Under the pieces are notes generated by a model. It did not search any database, was not told the origin of the DNA, and saw only the letters and a program-made list of their open reading frames with translations. The position numbers were made by a program, and so were the translations under genes. This document shows positions 24,937-33,781 of a stretch of DNA of 37,828 nt, one piece after another (position 1 is the stretch's first letter; the number at the start of each line of letters is the position of its first letter). This stretch comes from Herbaspirillum sp. (GTDB lineage: Bacteria; Pseudomonadota; Gammaproteobacteria; Burkholderiales; Burkholderiaceae_D): NCBI GenBank assembly GCA_028291765.1, contig JAQGNR010000171.1, forward strand, positions 1-37,828, written 5' to 3'.

Positions 24937-25464
24937 ATGACTACACATAATTACAGCGGACCTACCAAAATTTTGCATTGGCTAACCGTCATTCTGCTTG
25001 TGATTCAGTACAGCGTGGGTTGGTTGATGCCGGATGTGCATCGCAACATGCCGACCGTAGGATTGATCGGCTGGCACCTATCGATCGGCACGGCGATCAT
25101 ATTACTGGTTCTGATACGGTTGATTTGGCATTGGATCAAGCCATCACCGCCGCCCTTGCAAACAGTCTCTCCGCTATTGCAAAAATTCGGGCGTGCGACG
25201 CACTCCCTGCTGTACTTGTTGCTGGTCGCCTTCCCTCTGATGGGCTGGGTCAACGCGTCGGCGCACGGCTTGCCGTTGACACTTTTCGGCGTCTTTCCAC
25301 TGCCGTCTCTGGCGCCGAACGGATCTTCGCTCGTCCACGCATTCGGCGAGCTACATACGCCATTCACCTGGGTTTTACTTGCAGTCATTGCATTGCACGT
25401 CAGCGCTGCGCTCTACCACCACGTCATCGTAAAAGACGAGACCTTGCGGCGCATGCTGCCCTAG
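24937..25464 (+). CDS. cytochrome b561 (CybB-type di-haem membrane protein)
   Basis: The 175-residue product has four hydrophobic helices and the conserved histidines of bacterial cytochrome b561: H14 in KILHWLTV, the His of GWHLSIG (about 47), and the pair near the C-terminus in ALHVSAALYHHVI. These would ligate two b haems between helices. CybB-type proteins oxidise ubiquinol and pass electrons to oxygen or superoxide. The start ATG lies in an AT-rich context with little ribosome site. A strong terminator (25489-25520) follows the stop, so this is a single-gene unit. Confidence 0.92.
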   Translation: MTTHNYSGPTKILHWLTVILLVIQYSVGWLMPDVHRNMPTVGLIGWHLSIGTAIILLVLIRLIWHWIKPSPPPLQTVSPLLQKFGRATHSLLYLLLVAFPLMGWVNASAHGLPLTLFGVFPLPSLAPNGSSLVHAFGELHTPFTWVLLAVIALHVSAALYHHVIVKDETLRRMLP

Positions 25465-25488
25465 ACATATCAGCGCATATCGACATCT

Positions 25489-25520
25489 AAATATAGGCGA
25501 TGCATTCGCCTATATTTTTT
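25489..25520 (+). terminator. rho-independent terminator after cytochrome b561
   Basis: AAATATAGGCGA (25489-25500) pairs perfectly with TCGCCTATATTT (25506-25517) around a 5-nt loop and runs directly into a T-tract (25515-25520). It lies between two convergent genes and also offers a weaker A/T tract for the chemoreceptor transcript in the other direction. Confidence 0.9.
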
Positions 25521-25559
25521 GGTTTTTCTTGGGCCAATATTTTTGCCATCGCTGCCATT

Positions 25560-27176
25560 TCAAGCGCCCGGTCTCACATCTCGCGCCAGCCTGAAAATAC
25601 TAATATTCCGCGACAATTCCGCGGCCTCATGATGCAGGCTTTCAGCCGCAGCAGCCGCCTGTTCGACCAGGGCGGCGGTTTTCTGCGTCATCTCGTCGAT
25701 GTCGACAATGGCGCGATTGACTTCCCCGATATCGTTGCTCTGATCCATGCTGGCGGCGGCAATTTCGCCCATGATGCGCGTCGCGTTATCCACTGAGACG
25801 ACGATCCCCTGCATGGTCTCGCCGGCCTGATCGACCAGCTTGCTGCCGTTGCCGACCTTCTCGACCGAGTCCGCAATCAGCGATTTTATTTCCTTCGCCG
25901 CGCCGGCCGAGCGTTGCGCCAGATTGCGTACTTCGGAGGCGACCACCGCAAACCCCCGCCCCTGTTCTCCGGCGCGTGCCGCTTCCACCGACGCATTCAA
26001 TGCCAGGATATTGGTCTGGAAAGCAATGCTGTCGATCACGCCGATGATATCGATAATCTTGCCGGAACTACTCTTGATCGAGCCCATGGTGCTCACCACT
26101 TGGCCGACCGCATCGCCCCCTTTAAGCGCCTGCGTGGAAACCGACGCGGCCAGCACGTTGGATTCGCGCGCATGCTCGGCATTGGTTTTGACGGTTGAGG
26201 TCAAGTTCTCCATGGTTGCGCTGATCTGCTCCAAGGCACTGGCCTGCGCCTCGGTACGTGCGGAGAGATCATGATTGTCGGCGGAGATTTCGCTCGATGC
26301 CAGATTAATGTGATCGGCGATCTTGCGCACGTTACCGATCATGCTCGCCAGCCCGCCGCTGACGCCGTTAATCGCCTGCATTAGCTGACCGATTTCGTCG
26401 CGCCGCCCCACATGGAGCTGCGCCGTCAGATCACCGCCAGCCAATTGCTCGGCTGCGTGCATGACTTGCTGGAGCGGTTGCGTCACCATTTTTTTCAAGA
26501 GCAGATACAGCAGGCCGATAGCAAGCAATGCCGCGACCGCTGCCAGCACACCGTACTGCATCTCTATTCGCCCCATCTGCTCGGCCATCTGCTGCGCAGG
26601 CGCCAGTGCCAGAGCCGATATCGACGCGCCGATGGCCCAAAGATAAAGCCCGAAAATAGCGCCCATGGTGCAGAATGCAAGCGAGCAAACCTTGGCCCCG
26701 ATACCCATCCGATACCGTGCAGTGATGTTGATGCCGACGTACAGCACGGCGATGACATGACCTTGCGCATTCTTGATGGGATCATATTGCGTCATGTACT
26801 GTTGCCCGAACAATTGCGCATAGCCGATATATTGCTTGCCGGTCGACAGCGCCTTGTAACTGGCATGTGCGTGGTCGAGCAGCGTGCCGACTGCGCGCGA
26901 GTGGTCTTCCTTCTTGATCGAGGTCGAGATACGAATGAAATCGTCGCCATGCTTAACGAAAATCGTCGCGCTGACGCCGGTTTTTGCCGAGAAGTTATCG
27001 AGGATTCTAAAATTCAGATTCAGCACGGTGCCGCCATTGCTCAGTACCGGCGTGCTTTCGTCGCCGACCATGATTTGCTGCTGGTTATCCAGGGAAAAGG
27101 AATCGGGGAAATGCGTAATTAGCGTTTTTGCGAATTTGTCGATCTGATAGGAAAGCGGTAGCAATTTATTCATCAT
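25560..27176 (-). CDS. methyl-accepting chemotaxis protein, Cache_3/Cache_2 sensor without a leading TM helix
   Basis: This 538-residue chemoreceptor has a Cache_3-Cache_2-type sensor region (about 40-152: [60 protein letters not shown]). Two hydrophobic helices follow (about 163-189 and 208-227), then HAMP (about 228-280) and a full signalling domain with the conserved hairpin tip [20 protein letters not shown]. Unlike classic members, no transmembrane helix precedes the sensor; the product begins [17 protein letters not shown], and upstream DNA offers no membrane segment. The start is uncertain among TTG 27182, ATG 27176 and ATG 27173; GGGAG lies ten bases before 27176. There is no C-terminal CheR-binding pentapeptide (it ends RDVRPGA). 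The ligand is unknown. Confidence 0.9.
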   Translation of the reverse strand: MMNKLLPLSYQIDKFAKTLITHFPDSFSLDNQQQIMVGDESTPVLSNGGTVLNLNFRILDNFSAKTGVSATIFVKHGDDFIRISTSIKKEDHSRAVGTLLDHAHASYKALSTGKQYIGYAQLFGQQYMTQYDPIKNAQGHVIAVLYVGINITARYRMGIGAKVCSLAFCTMGAIFGLYLWAIGASISALALAPAQQMAEQMGRIEMQYGVLAAVAALLAIGLLYLLLKKMVTQPLQQVMHAAEQLAGGDLTAQLHVGRRDEIGQLMQAINGVSGGLASMIGNVRKIADHINLASSEISADNHDLSARTEAQASALEQISATMENLTSTVKTNAEHARESNVLAASVSTQALKGGDAVGQVVSTMGSIKSSSGKIIDIIGVIDSIAFQTNILALNASVEAARAGEQGRGFAVVASEVRNLAQRSAGAAKEIKSLIADSVEKVGNGSKLVDQAGETMQGIVVSVDNATRIMGEIAAASMDQSNDIGEVNRAIVDIDEMTQKTAALVEQAAAAAESLHHEAAELSRNISIFRLARDVRPGA

Positions 27177-27464
27177 CTCCAACTGTCTCCCGTGATTGGA
27201 ATGCGGCCGCGTTGCGGCTGTTTTTATTCTGTTGCTTGATGAAGCTTTTTATTATTTCCATGCAGAAAAATAATTGCAGCTTTCAACTTTTAATAATATG
27301 GCGCACCCGATTCGATAGCCAATGAAAAAAATTCATGTGATGTAGTAAACGGAATTGCAGTGGCGAAGCAACGCGATTGTGCGTGCTGCCGGTCGATCCC
27401 GAAGCAAAGAAGCCGGTTGATATTTAATTTTGTTCTTCAGACTTTTATGTGTGTGTGAAGCGCC

Positions 27465-28430
27465 CTAGATCTTCAACAACGTCTTGGCATTCCCACTCAA
27501 TATCTTGATTTTGTCTGCACTGGACAACGGCACGCCTTCCATCCATTTCACGCCAGGCGTGCTGTCCGAGACAAACGGCCAGTCAACCGCGAACAAAATG
27601 CGGTCCACGCCCATTTCCATGATGCAGCAAAGCAGCGCGGGCGTGGAAAAAAACCCGCTGGTCGTGATCCAGAAATTGTTCGTGAAGATGTCGCGGAAGT
27701 TGATCGATTTCTGGCCCGCCCGCGCCAGCGCCTGATCGATCCGCCACAGCTGGAACGGTAACGACTCGCCCAAATGCCCGAGCACAATCTTGAGCTTTGG
27801 ATGCTTCTCGAACACGCCTGACAACACCAGCCGCAGCGCCTGTGTACCCGCCTCGACTGCATAGCCCCACGCGGGACGCGCGAGCATCGGATAGTCGGCC
27901 ATGTAATCTTTATAGTAGGCATCCAGAACCGCCGGGTGCGGCAGCGACGGATGCAGATAGATCGGCACATCCAACTGCTCCGCGCGCGCATAGATCGGCC
28001 AGAACTTCTTCAAATCCAGGAACTCGCCATTCGATAGGCCGTGCAGCATTGCGCCTTTAAATCCCATCGCGACACAACGCTCCAACTCGTCGGCGGCGGC
28101 TTCGGGATGGGCGCTCGGCAAGGCGGCGAAAGCGGCGAAGCGGGTGGGGTTGGCGGCGACTGCGGCGGCGAGCCGGTCATTGGTGCGCGCGACGACTGCC
28201 ACGGCAATGTCCGGCGGCAGCTTTTGTCCGGACGGCGCCCCGTGCGACAAAACGGCGATATCGACACCGGCGGCGTCCATATCGGTAATGCGATCGCCGC
28301 CGAAATCCCGCAGCCGCCGCTCCATCTGATCGGCGCGTGAACCTTCCTGGCCGGCGAAGTGGGATGCGAGTTCCTTGTCCCAGTAATGCTCTTCAATGGC
28401 GATGATGGGGCAGTCCGTTTTTTTCATCAT
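27465..28430 (-). CDS. amidohydrolase_2 family protein (ACMSD / gamma-resorcylate decarboxylase-like)
   Basis: This is a 321-residue TIM-barrel metal enzyme. From the ATG at 28430 it begins MMKKTDCPIIAIEEHYW; the ExH pair E13/H15 corresponds to the EEH motif of gamma-resorcylate and 5-carboxyvanillate decarboxylases. Further metal and active-site segments are PIYLHPSLP (His), VLGHLGE (His) and ILFAVDWPF (Asp). I infer a non-oxidative decarboxylase or hydrolase of an aromatic carboxylate, but no aromatic pathway genes are nearby to support a substrate. The open frame extends upstream to 28541, but that leader is unlike the family. It diverges from hipBA across a shared spacer and has no clear ribosome site. 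Confidence 0.85.
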   Translation of the reverse strand: MMKKTDCPIIAIEEHYWDKELASHFAGQEGSRADQMERRLRDFGGDRITDMDAAGVDIAVLSHGAPSGQKLPPDIAVAVVARTNDRLAAAVAANPTRFAAFAALPSAHPEAAADELERCVAMGFKGAMLHGLSNGEFLDLKKFWPIYARAEQLDVPIYLHPSLPHPAVLDAYYKDYMADYPMLARPAWGYAVEAGTQALRLVLSGVFEKHPKLKIVLGHLGESLPFQLWRIDQALARAGQKSINFRDIFTNNFWITTSGFFSTPALLCCIMEMGVDRILFAVDWPFVSDSTPGVKWMEGVPLSSADKIKILSGNAKTLLKI

Positions 28431-28676
28431 GGTCGTACCCGCGTGGCCTTTCGGATAGAGGAGATCATGCCGCTTCAACAGCGATACAGGGAGGGAATGT
28501 TGGGCTGGAGCATAGCATTTATTTAAAATAAGCCGATACATTCTCGATAAGAGAGATTTTCTACAAAAATAAAATGTTCAATTATCAACATACGATAATA
28601 AATTTATTACACGGCTTGTACACACTGCCTCGCAGTCGTTCCCTGATGATCCAAGAGGTTCTTATGTCGTTTAAAT

Positions 28677-28772
28677 GATACTTAACTATCCTTTTTACTA
28701 AAAAAGATCGTTATCTATCTTTTTTATAGGATACTAAACTATCTTTTTATTAAATATAGATACTTAACTATT
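28677..28772 (+). promoter_or_regulatory. array of four operator-like repeats upstream of hipBA
   Basis: Near-palindromic 14-mers occur four times: GATACTTAACTATC (28677-28690), GATCGTTATCTATC (28706-28719, degenerate), GATACTAAACTATC (28730-28743) and GATACTTAACTATT (28759-28772). Start-to-start spacings are 29, 24 and 29 bp. T-rich tracts follow the first three. The last repeat ends 6 bp before the hipB ATG. The core GATA-N-TTAA-N-TATC is self-complementary except for the two N positions, as expected for a HipB dimer. The rest of the 348-bp spacer (28431-28778) is AT-rich, with an ATTATC-N7-GATAAT palindrome and no gene seen. Confidence 0.7.
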
Positions 28773-28778
28773 CAATCC

Positions 28779-29078
28779 ATGAAAACTCTTCGAGAAATTG
28801 CCGATGTTCTCAAAGCTGCGCAGCACGAGAAGTCGATGACCGTCACCAGACTAGTAGAGGAGACTGGATTGACCGCCGTCACTTTGCGCGGCCTGCTCAC
28901 GGCAAAAACAGATCCGCAACTGACCACGCTGATGGCGGTCGCCGATGCACTGGGGCTGGAGGTGATGCTGGTTCCCCAAGCCATATCTGCCTCGCTTGCC
29001 GTAGCCGCGCAACCAAACCATATCGACGTACCGACACTCGTCAGTTCCGCACTCAAAAGAGGGGGGACAAGCAAATGA
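28779..29078 (+). CDS. hipB: HipB-like XRE-family antitoxin/repressor
   Basis: The 99-residue protein has an N-terminal helix-turn-helix of the XRE/Cro type (LREIADVLKAAQHEKSMTVTRLVEETGLTAVTLRGLLTAKTDPQLTTLMAVADALGLEVMLVP, residues about 4-67). A C-terminal tail runs to residue 99. By family it should bind the operator repeats directly upstream and neutralise the HipA kinase. Its stop overlaps the hipA start (ATGA, 29075-29078), so the two are translated together. There is no Shine-Dalgarno before ATG 28779; the last operator repeat ends at 28772, so a bound repressor would sit on the initiation region. Confidence 0.88.
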   Translation: MKTLREIADVLKAAQHEKSMTVTRLVEETGLTAVTLRGLLTAKTDPQLTTLMAVADALGLEVMLVPQAISASLAVAAQPNHIDVPTLVSSALKRGGTSK

Positions 29079-30379
29079 AATTCAGTGCGCTCGACATCAG
29101 CATCGGGGACGTCTTCATGGGTGTCCTTTTTAAATACGGCGGCCTGATTCGCTTGCAGATAGATCCGGAATACGCCAACAATCCAAATCGGCCGCTGCTG
29201 TCGCTATCAATGCTGGCCGAAAATCCCGAGCAAAACGCGGCATTACTGCTCGATCCTCTGGCGCCGATATTCAACTCCCCAGGCGAAAATCGGCTCCCCC
29301 CCTTTTTTCAAAACTTACTTCCCGAAGGCGTACTGCGCAAACATATTGCCGCCGAACGTGGTTGTGACGAAGATGACCATTTCGAGCTATTGGCCGCGTG
29401 CGGCGCCGACCTCCCCGGCAATGTCTTTGCACGGCCTACCGCGAACACACGCGAATTGGCGCGCAAGTTGGTCACGCAGAATCAAGACGCCCTGGAAGAA
29501 AGTGTGATGGCCGATCCGCTCGACGATGGCATATCCCTGTCCGGCATCCAACCGAAACTCGGCCTGGTGGCGCAAGGCGGCCGGTTCGTGGCGGGGCGGC
29601 GCCATGGCGATAGTCATATCATCGGCAAACTACCGACTCTCCAGCACGATCTGTTGCCGGAAGTCGAATACCTGTCTCTGCAACTTGCAAAGGCCGCCGG
29701 CGTAACCGTCTGCGAAGCGACATTGGAACCCCTATCAAGCATCGTCTCACCGCATGAATACCTACTCGGGAAGTCCGACCATTTCCTTGCCGTAAAACGC
29801 TTCGACCGCGACCGGCCCGGGCGATTGCATGCGGAAGATTTTGCACAAGTCATGAGCGTGGATCCTGACCATAAATACACCGGCGGTTCCTATGCGGATA
29901 TTGCGCGCATCATGTTAAAAGTAAATGGCCTCGGCCAAGCCGCGGTACTCGAACTGATTCGCCGCATCACCGTCAGCGAGTTGATCGGCAACTATGATTT
30001 TCATCTTAAAAATATCGGGGTATTGCATCACCCGGACGGCAGGATCGAACTCTCGCCGGCCTACGACATCGTTGCCTACAGCGTTTATATCAAAGGGGCA
30101 GGCCATGCCTTGGCATTTGCCGACGCGCAGCCGAAGCGTCAGATTTTGGGACCGGCCGCCGTTCGGCATTTTTGCAACGACGCCGGCATATCAGAGGTAA
30201 AGGTTCGCAGTATCGTTGCCGGAGTCTGTGCCAAGGCGGTGAAAAAATGGCCTGACATGATCGCCGGCAGTAAGCTCATGCCGGCGCAACAAGAACGGCT
30301 GCATGCATTTTTCCATAGCCGGCCGCTGGTACAAGGTCTTTTGCGCAGACAACAAAAAAATCAGGCGGCGTTCGAATAA
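29075..30379 (+). CDS. hipA: HipA-family serine/threonine kinase toxin
   Basis: The 434-residue product matches HipA in length and order of motifs: an N-terminal subdomain with FFQNLLPEGVLR (77-88), the regulatory loop ISLSGIQPK (153-161) with candidate autophosphorylated serines S154 and S156, the ATP-binding Lys185 in HIIGK, FDR in AVKRFDRD (239-246), the catalytic loop NYDFHLKN (306-313; D308, N313) and the Mg-binding D331 in SPAYDIV. All catalytic residues appear intact. E. coli HipA phosphorylates glutamyl-tRNA synthetase and causes persistence; the target here is not known. A GGGGGG-rich ribosome site precedes ATG 29075. It forms a two-gene unit with hipB and converges with the MdtD-like gene. 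Confidence 0.92.
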   Translation: MKFSALDISIGDVFMGVLFKYGGLIRLQIDPEYANNPNRPLLSLSMLAENPEQNAALLLDPLAPIFNSPGENRLPPFFQNLLPEGVLRKHIAAERGCDEDDHFELLAACGADLPGNVFARPTANTRELARKLVTQNQDALEESVMADPLDDGISLSGIQPKLGLVAQGGRFVAGRRHGDSHIIGKLPTLQHDLLPEVEYLSLQLAKAAGVTVCEATLEPLSSIVSPHEYLLGKSDHFLAVKRFDRDRPGRLHAEDFAQVMSVDPDHKYTGGSYADIARIMLKVNGLGQAAVLELIRRITVSELIGNYDFHLKNIGVLHHPDGRIELSPAYDIVAYSVYIKGAGHALAFADAQPKRQILGPAAVRHFCNDAGISEVKVRSIVAGVCAKAVKKWPDMIAGSKLMPAQQERLHAFFHSRPLVQGLLRRQQKNQAAFE

Positions 30380-30410
30380 TCGCCAATAAGCCGCCCGCTT
30401 ACGTTCCCCT

Positions 30411-31820
30411 TCACTCCTCAATCAAGCCCGCTTCCGGCTTCGGCCCCGCCTTATTTTCTACCGGTGTTCGCATCGCGGCAAACACCGTCGCAGAAGCCAT
30501 TGTCACCAGCCCCATCAATACAAACGTCAAACGAAACGCCAGTATCTGGTTAGACCATGAACCCGCAAACAATTTGACCAGCGCGCCGCCGACCGTCACG
30601 CCCAGGCCGATCGCCAACATCTGCGCCATCGAGAACAGCGCGTTGCCGCTGCCGGCCTGTTCGAAGCTGAGGTCTTTGAGCGTGACGCTGTTCATGGTGG
30701 CGTACTGCATCGAGTTAAAAGCCCCGAACAAGCCCAGTTGCACCACGATGAACCAGATCGGCAACACCGGGCTGATCGCAGCAAACGCGATAATCGATGC
30801 GCCGACCAGCACGGTATTGACGGCCAGCACTTTGGCATAGCCGTAGGTTTGAACCAGCGGCGTCACCAGCCGCTTGACGACGATCCCGGCGAGCGCGATC
30901 GGCAGCATCATCATGCCGGAGGCCAACGGCGAAAAACCGAGTTCGAGCTGAAACAGCAACGGCATCAGGAATGGCACCGCGCTGCTGCCGATACGGGCAA
31001 TCAGATTGCCCACCAGTCCCAGCGAGAAAGTGCGCTGTTTAAATAGCGATAACGGGAATAAGGGGTGCTGCCGGCGCTTGGCCAATTGCACATAGGCCAC
31101 GGCAGCCAGTGCGCTGACCGTCAGCAAGCTCGCGGCCCAAATCCAGGCCGCGCCATGACCGGCGCCGGGACCATCCAAGGCCAATGAAAATCCCGCCATG
31201 CAAGTCGACAACAAAGCAAACCCGAGAAAATCGAAACGCCTCTGATTTGCCTGCGCTGGTTCGCGCGGCAGAAAGATCAATACTGCGGCACACCCGATCA
31301 GCCCGATCGGCAAATTAATCAGAAAAATCCAGTGCCACGAAATCGTCTCAACCAGCCAGCCGCCCAGCACCGGACCGATCAGCGGACCTACTTGTCCTGA
31401 AATCGAAACCGTCGCAAGGGCCGACAGATACAGCAAGCTCGGAAAGTTACGCAATATCGCCAGCCGGCCAACCGGCAACAGCATCGAACCGCCCACGCCC
31501 TGCAGCACGCGGGCCAGGATCAATTGATTCAGGGTATGGGAAATGGCGCAAAACAGGGAACCGGTCGCAAAGATGAAAATCGCCGAAAAATAGATCCGCC
31601 GCGTGCCGAAGCGATCGGCCAGCCAGCCCGAAGCGGGCGTGAGCATGGCCATCGTCAGCGAATAGGCAACGATCACCGGCTGCATATTCAGCGGCAGCTC
31701 GTGCAGGCTACGCGCCATTGATGGCAAAGCGGTATTGACGATGGTGGTGTCGAGGGCTTGCATGAAGAAACCGGCCGCGACAATCCAGAGCATCGCTTTT
31801 AGCGATAAGTCTTTATCCAT
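30411..31820 (-). CDS. MFS multidrug transporter of the DHA2 family (MdtD-like)
   Basis: From ATG 31820 the product has 469 residues, close to E. coli MdtD (471), with about 14 hydrophobic segments. The N-terminus MLWIVAAGFFMQALDTTIVNTALPSMA and the segments GWLADRFGTRRIYF, LARVLQGVGGSMLLPVGR and SWHWIFLINLPIGLIG match MdtD nearly word for word, including the DHA2 motif LDTTIVNTALP. It should be a proton-coupled drug or metabolite exporter of the inner membrane. It follows the N-glycosyltransferase gene after 83 bp in the same direction, so the two may share a transcript. An 18-bp tandem duplication lies just before its ATG, within a longer open frame that is not a plausible coding leader. 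Confidence 0.92.
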   Translation of the reverse strand: MDKDLSLKAMLWIVAAGFFMQALDTTIVNTALPSMARSLHELPLNMQPVIVAYSLTMAMLTPASGWLADRFGTRRIYFSAIFIFATGSLFCAISHTLNQLILARVLQGVGGSMLLPVGRLAILRNFPSLLYLSALATVSISGQVGPLIGPVLGGWLVETISWHWIFLINLPIGLIGCAAVLIFLPREPAQANQRRFDFLGFALLSTCMAGFSLALDGPGAGHGAAWIWAASLLTVSALAAVAYVQLAKRRQHPLFPLSLFKQRTFSLGLVGNLIARIGSSAVPFLMPLLFQLELGFSPLASGMMMLPIALAGIVVKRLVTPLVQTYGYAKVLAVNTVLVGASIIAFAAISPVLPIWFIVVQLGLFGAFNSMQYATMNSVTLKDLSFEQAGSGNALFSMAQMLAIGLGVTVGGALVKLFAGSWSNQILAFRLTFVLMGLVTMASATVFAAMRTPVENKAGPKPEAGLIEE

Positions 31821-31828
31821 GCTGAAGC

Positions 31829-31864
31829 ATTTGAATCGAAGAAAGGATTTGAATCGAAGGACGG
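31829..31864. repeat. 18-bp tandem duplication upstream of the MdtD-like gene
   Basis: Units 31829-31846 and 31847-31864 (ATTTGAATCGAAGAAAGG and ATTTGAATCGAAGGACGG) agree at 16 of 18 positions. They lie 9-44 bp before the leftward ATG, where the ribosome site and leader should be. Leftward, no classical Shine-Dalgarno is visible. Confidence 0.8.
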
Positions 31865-31903
31865 ATTTTACTCTGTACGCCGCTGGTGTGGTCAAGGATA
31901 TGC

Positions 31904-33781
31904 TCAGACATCAGCGGCAATCGCCGACGACATCCGATGCAGGCTTTCGCCCAGGCATTCGGGGCGGCCTTGGAACAATGTATCCAGGCAGCCGGGCAAT
32001 TCCAGCCGGCGATAGAGCGCCGCTCTTTCCTCGAAATTGTCCGCCATGCGCACCGCCGCTTCGATATAAGCCTCGATGGTGGCGGTAATCGTCCAGTCCG
32101 GCATTTGCAGGCGGCGAAACAGGCCTTCATCGATATGCTCGAATACTTCCGGACCGGTTTTGCAAATGCCCGGCAAACCGAGCATCACCGCATCGATGAT
32201 GCCGTTGGTATTACCGAACGGGAAGGGATTGATGAACATGTCGCAGCGGCTGAAAATCGTCATGTATTGCTGATACGGCTGATGCGCATAGACATCGGCG
32301 TCCGGCAGATAGCGTTGTATCAGCCGCACGATTTGCGGATAGATCAGACCCTGTGCCTGACCGATCAGGAAATGGAAACGGATCTGCCGCTTCGACTGCG
32401 CATGAATCTGTTGGCAGGTCTCCAGGAAGCGCGGATTAATCTTCATCGTGGTGGCCGCAATGGCGATGTTGACGCAGGGCAGATCGCGCTTTTCCGTGCG
32501 CGGCACGGAGAACGCGATGGCCGACGGGCGATACGGCTGGCCGTCCTTGGGCAGCCGCAGCAGGGTTTCGCTGAAACAGGCCGGATCGCCGACAAAATCA
32601 TCTTCCACGCTGATGTAATCGATGAAATCGGAATGGGTCGTCGCAGGATGGCCGAGCGCACCGACCTGCAAGGGCGCCAGGCGCAGATTGGCGACAAACA
32701 TCGTGATCGGAAACATGCCCATGCTGGGCATATACAGCACCGCCGGCTTGCGTGCCGCGGCCAGCGCATGCACCTGGCGCAGGCAGGCGATCACGTCGTC
32801 CGGGGTATCGAACACCACCACTTCGTCGAACACTGCGCGGCCGAGATCGTCGATATTATTGCCATAGGCGATCGCCAGCAGATGGAAATGGCGGCGCGCC
32901 GCTTCCAGACTTTTCGAGTGCGTGCGATAGATCGAATGGCCGCCGGAAAACCATTCCAGCAGAACCAGCATGACCGGCTTGCCATCGACCACCGCGGTCG
33001 GCGTTGGGGCTGAAGTCGAGGCTGGGGCGGACGCCACATCCTGCAGTCCCAACGCCGCCAGTTCTTTGCGGATCAGACGGTTGATGGGGCGCTTGATGGC
33101 GTGGCGCGTGGGCAGATCGGCATAACTGCAATGCATATACACATCATGCAGAATACCCAGCGGCAGGATACGCAATGTTTCGATTTCTTCGAGATGCGCA
33201 GGCAGCCACCCCAGCAATGCTTCCCGTTTGGAGTGCGCCTCCGGGGTACCGAGAAAACGCGGCGACAATAAAGCCATGAACAATGCGGCGGCGAGTTGTT
33301 TGTTTTGCTGCCACAGCAACACCACGTCGAGCGGGATTTCCGATTCGGGCGAATACAGAATGCAGAACTTCACCAGATCGCGTTCGGTGACCTGGAACGC
33401 CTTGGCATCGGGTCCGAGGAAATTGAGCGACTTGAGAATATGGTCGCAATTGACGAACGGGCTGGCCGCAAACAGCGCCGACAACCAGCGCTGAAAAGTG
33501 ATCAGTTGCCCGAAGCCATCCGGAGAAATATGAAATGATGGGTCCGAAAACAGCGCCGAAATAGCGCTGGTGATACGGGTCAGCCCATGCTGGTCGCGCT
33601 CTTCAGGGCTGACCACCGAGGACAGCGTCAGCATGAAATTCTTATCGAGCTTGCCGTAGTTGCGGTCGATCAGCAGCAATAGCTTGACCAGCTCGCGCGC
33701 GGCAGGCTCCTGCTGCCGGGAATAGCAAAGATACTCGAATTTTTCCAGCGAAAAGGTCGGATCGGGCGTGTTTTCTGTCAT
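31904..33781 (-). CDS. HMW1C-type cytoplasmic N-glycosyltransferase (NGT, GT41-like)
   Basis: This soluble protein (625 residues from ATG 33781) closely resembles HMW1C of Haemophilus and NGT of Actinobacillus, which move glucose from UDP-glucose onto Asn in N-X-S/T sequons. An alpha-helical N-terminal domain includes ALFSDPSFHIS (76-86) and FQRWLSALFAASPFVNCDHIL (96-116). The GT-B part has GGHSIYRTHS (280-289; H282 matches the essential His), LGHPATTHSDFIDYISVEDDFVG (376-398), TTMKINP (444-450; K447 binds the nucleotide sugar) and FINPFPFGNTNGIIDAV (516-532). EHIDEGLFRRL follows. Key residues are intact. An alternative ATG at 33817 would add 12 residues; neither start has a strong ribosome site. 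No adhesin or two-partner-secretion gene is adjacent. A linker near 250-265 is Ala/Ser/Thr/Pro-rich. Confidence 0.9.
   Translation of the reverse strand: MTENTPDPTFSLEKFEYLCYSRQQEPAARELVKLLLLIDRNYGKLDKNFMLTLSSVVSPEERDQHGLTRITSAISALFSDPSFHISPDGFGQLITFQRWLSALFAASPFVNCDHILKSLNFLGPDAKAFQVTERDLVKFCILYSPESEIPLDVVLLWQQNKQLAAALFMALLSPRFLGTPEAHSKREALLGWLPAHLEEIETLRILPLGILHDVYMHCSYADLPTRHAIKRPINRLIRKELAALGLQDVASAPASTSAPTPTAVVDGKPVMLVLLEWFSGGHSIYRTHSKSLEAARRHFHLLAIAYGNNIDDLGRAVFDEVVVFDTPDDVIACLRQVHALAAARKPAVLYMPSMGMFPITMFVANLRLAPLQVGALGHPATTHSDFIDYISVEDDFVGDPACFSETLLRLPKDGQPYRPSAIAFSVPRTEKRDLPCVNIAIAATTMKINPRFLETCQQIHAQSKRQIRFHFLIGQAQGLIYPQIVRLIQRYLPDADVYAHQPYQQYMTIFSRCDMFINPFPFGNTNGIIDAVMLGLPGICKTGPEVFEHIDEGLFRRLQMPDWTITATIEAYIEAAVRMADNFEERAALYRRLELPGCLDTLFQGRPECLGESLHRMSSAIAADV

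Noticed and set aside
27177..27350. Frameshift hiding a first TM helix of the chemoreceptor
   Set aside because: The leftward reading of this DNA in the frames inspected shows a short hydrophilic peptide and stops, with no hydrophobic helix. A frameshift is therefore not supported, although a sequencing error cannot be excluded.
31886..33013. Long plus-strand open frame (375 codons) opposite the N-glycosyltransferase
   Set aside because: The translation is Arg/His-rich and low in plausible structure, while the minus-strand frame matches NGT throughout.
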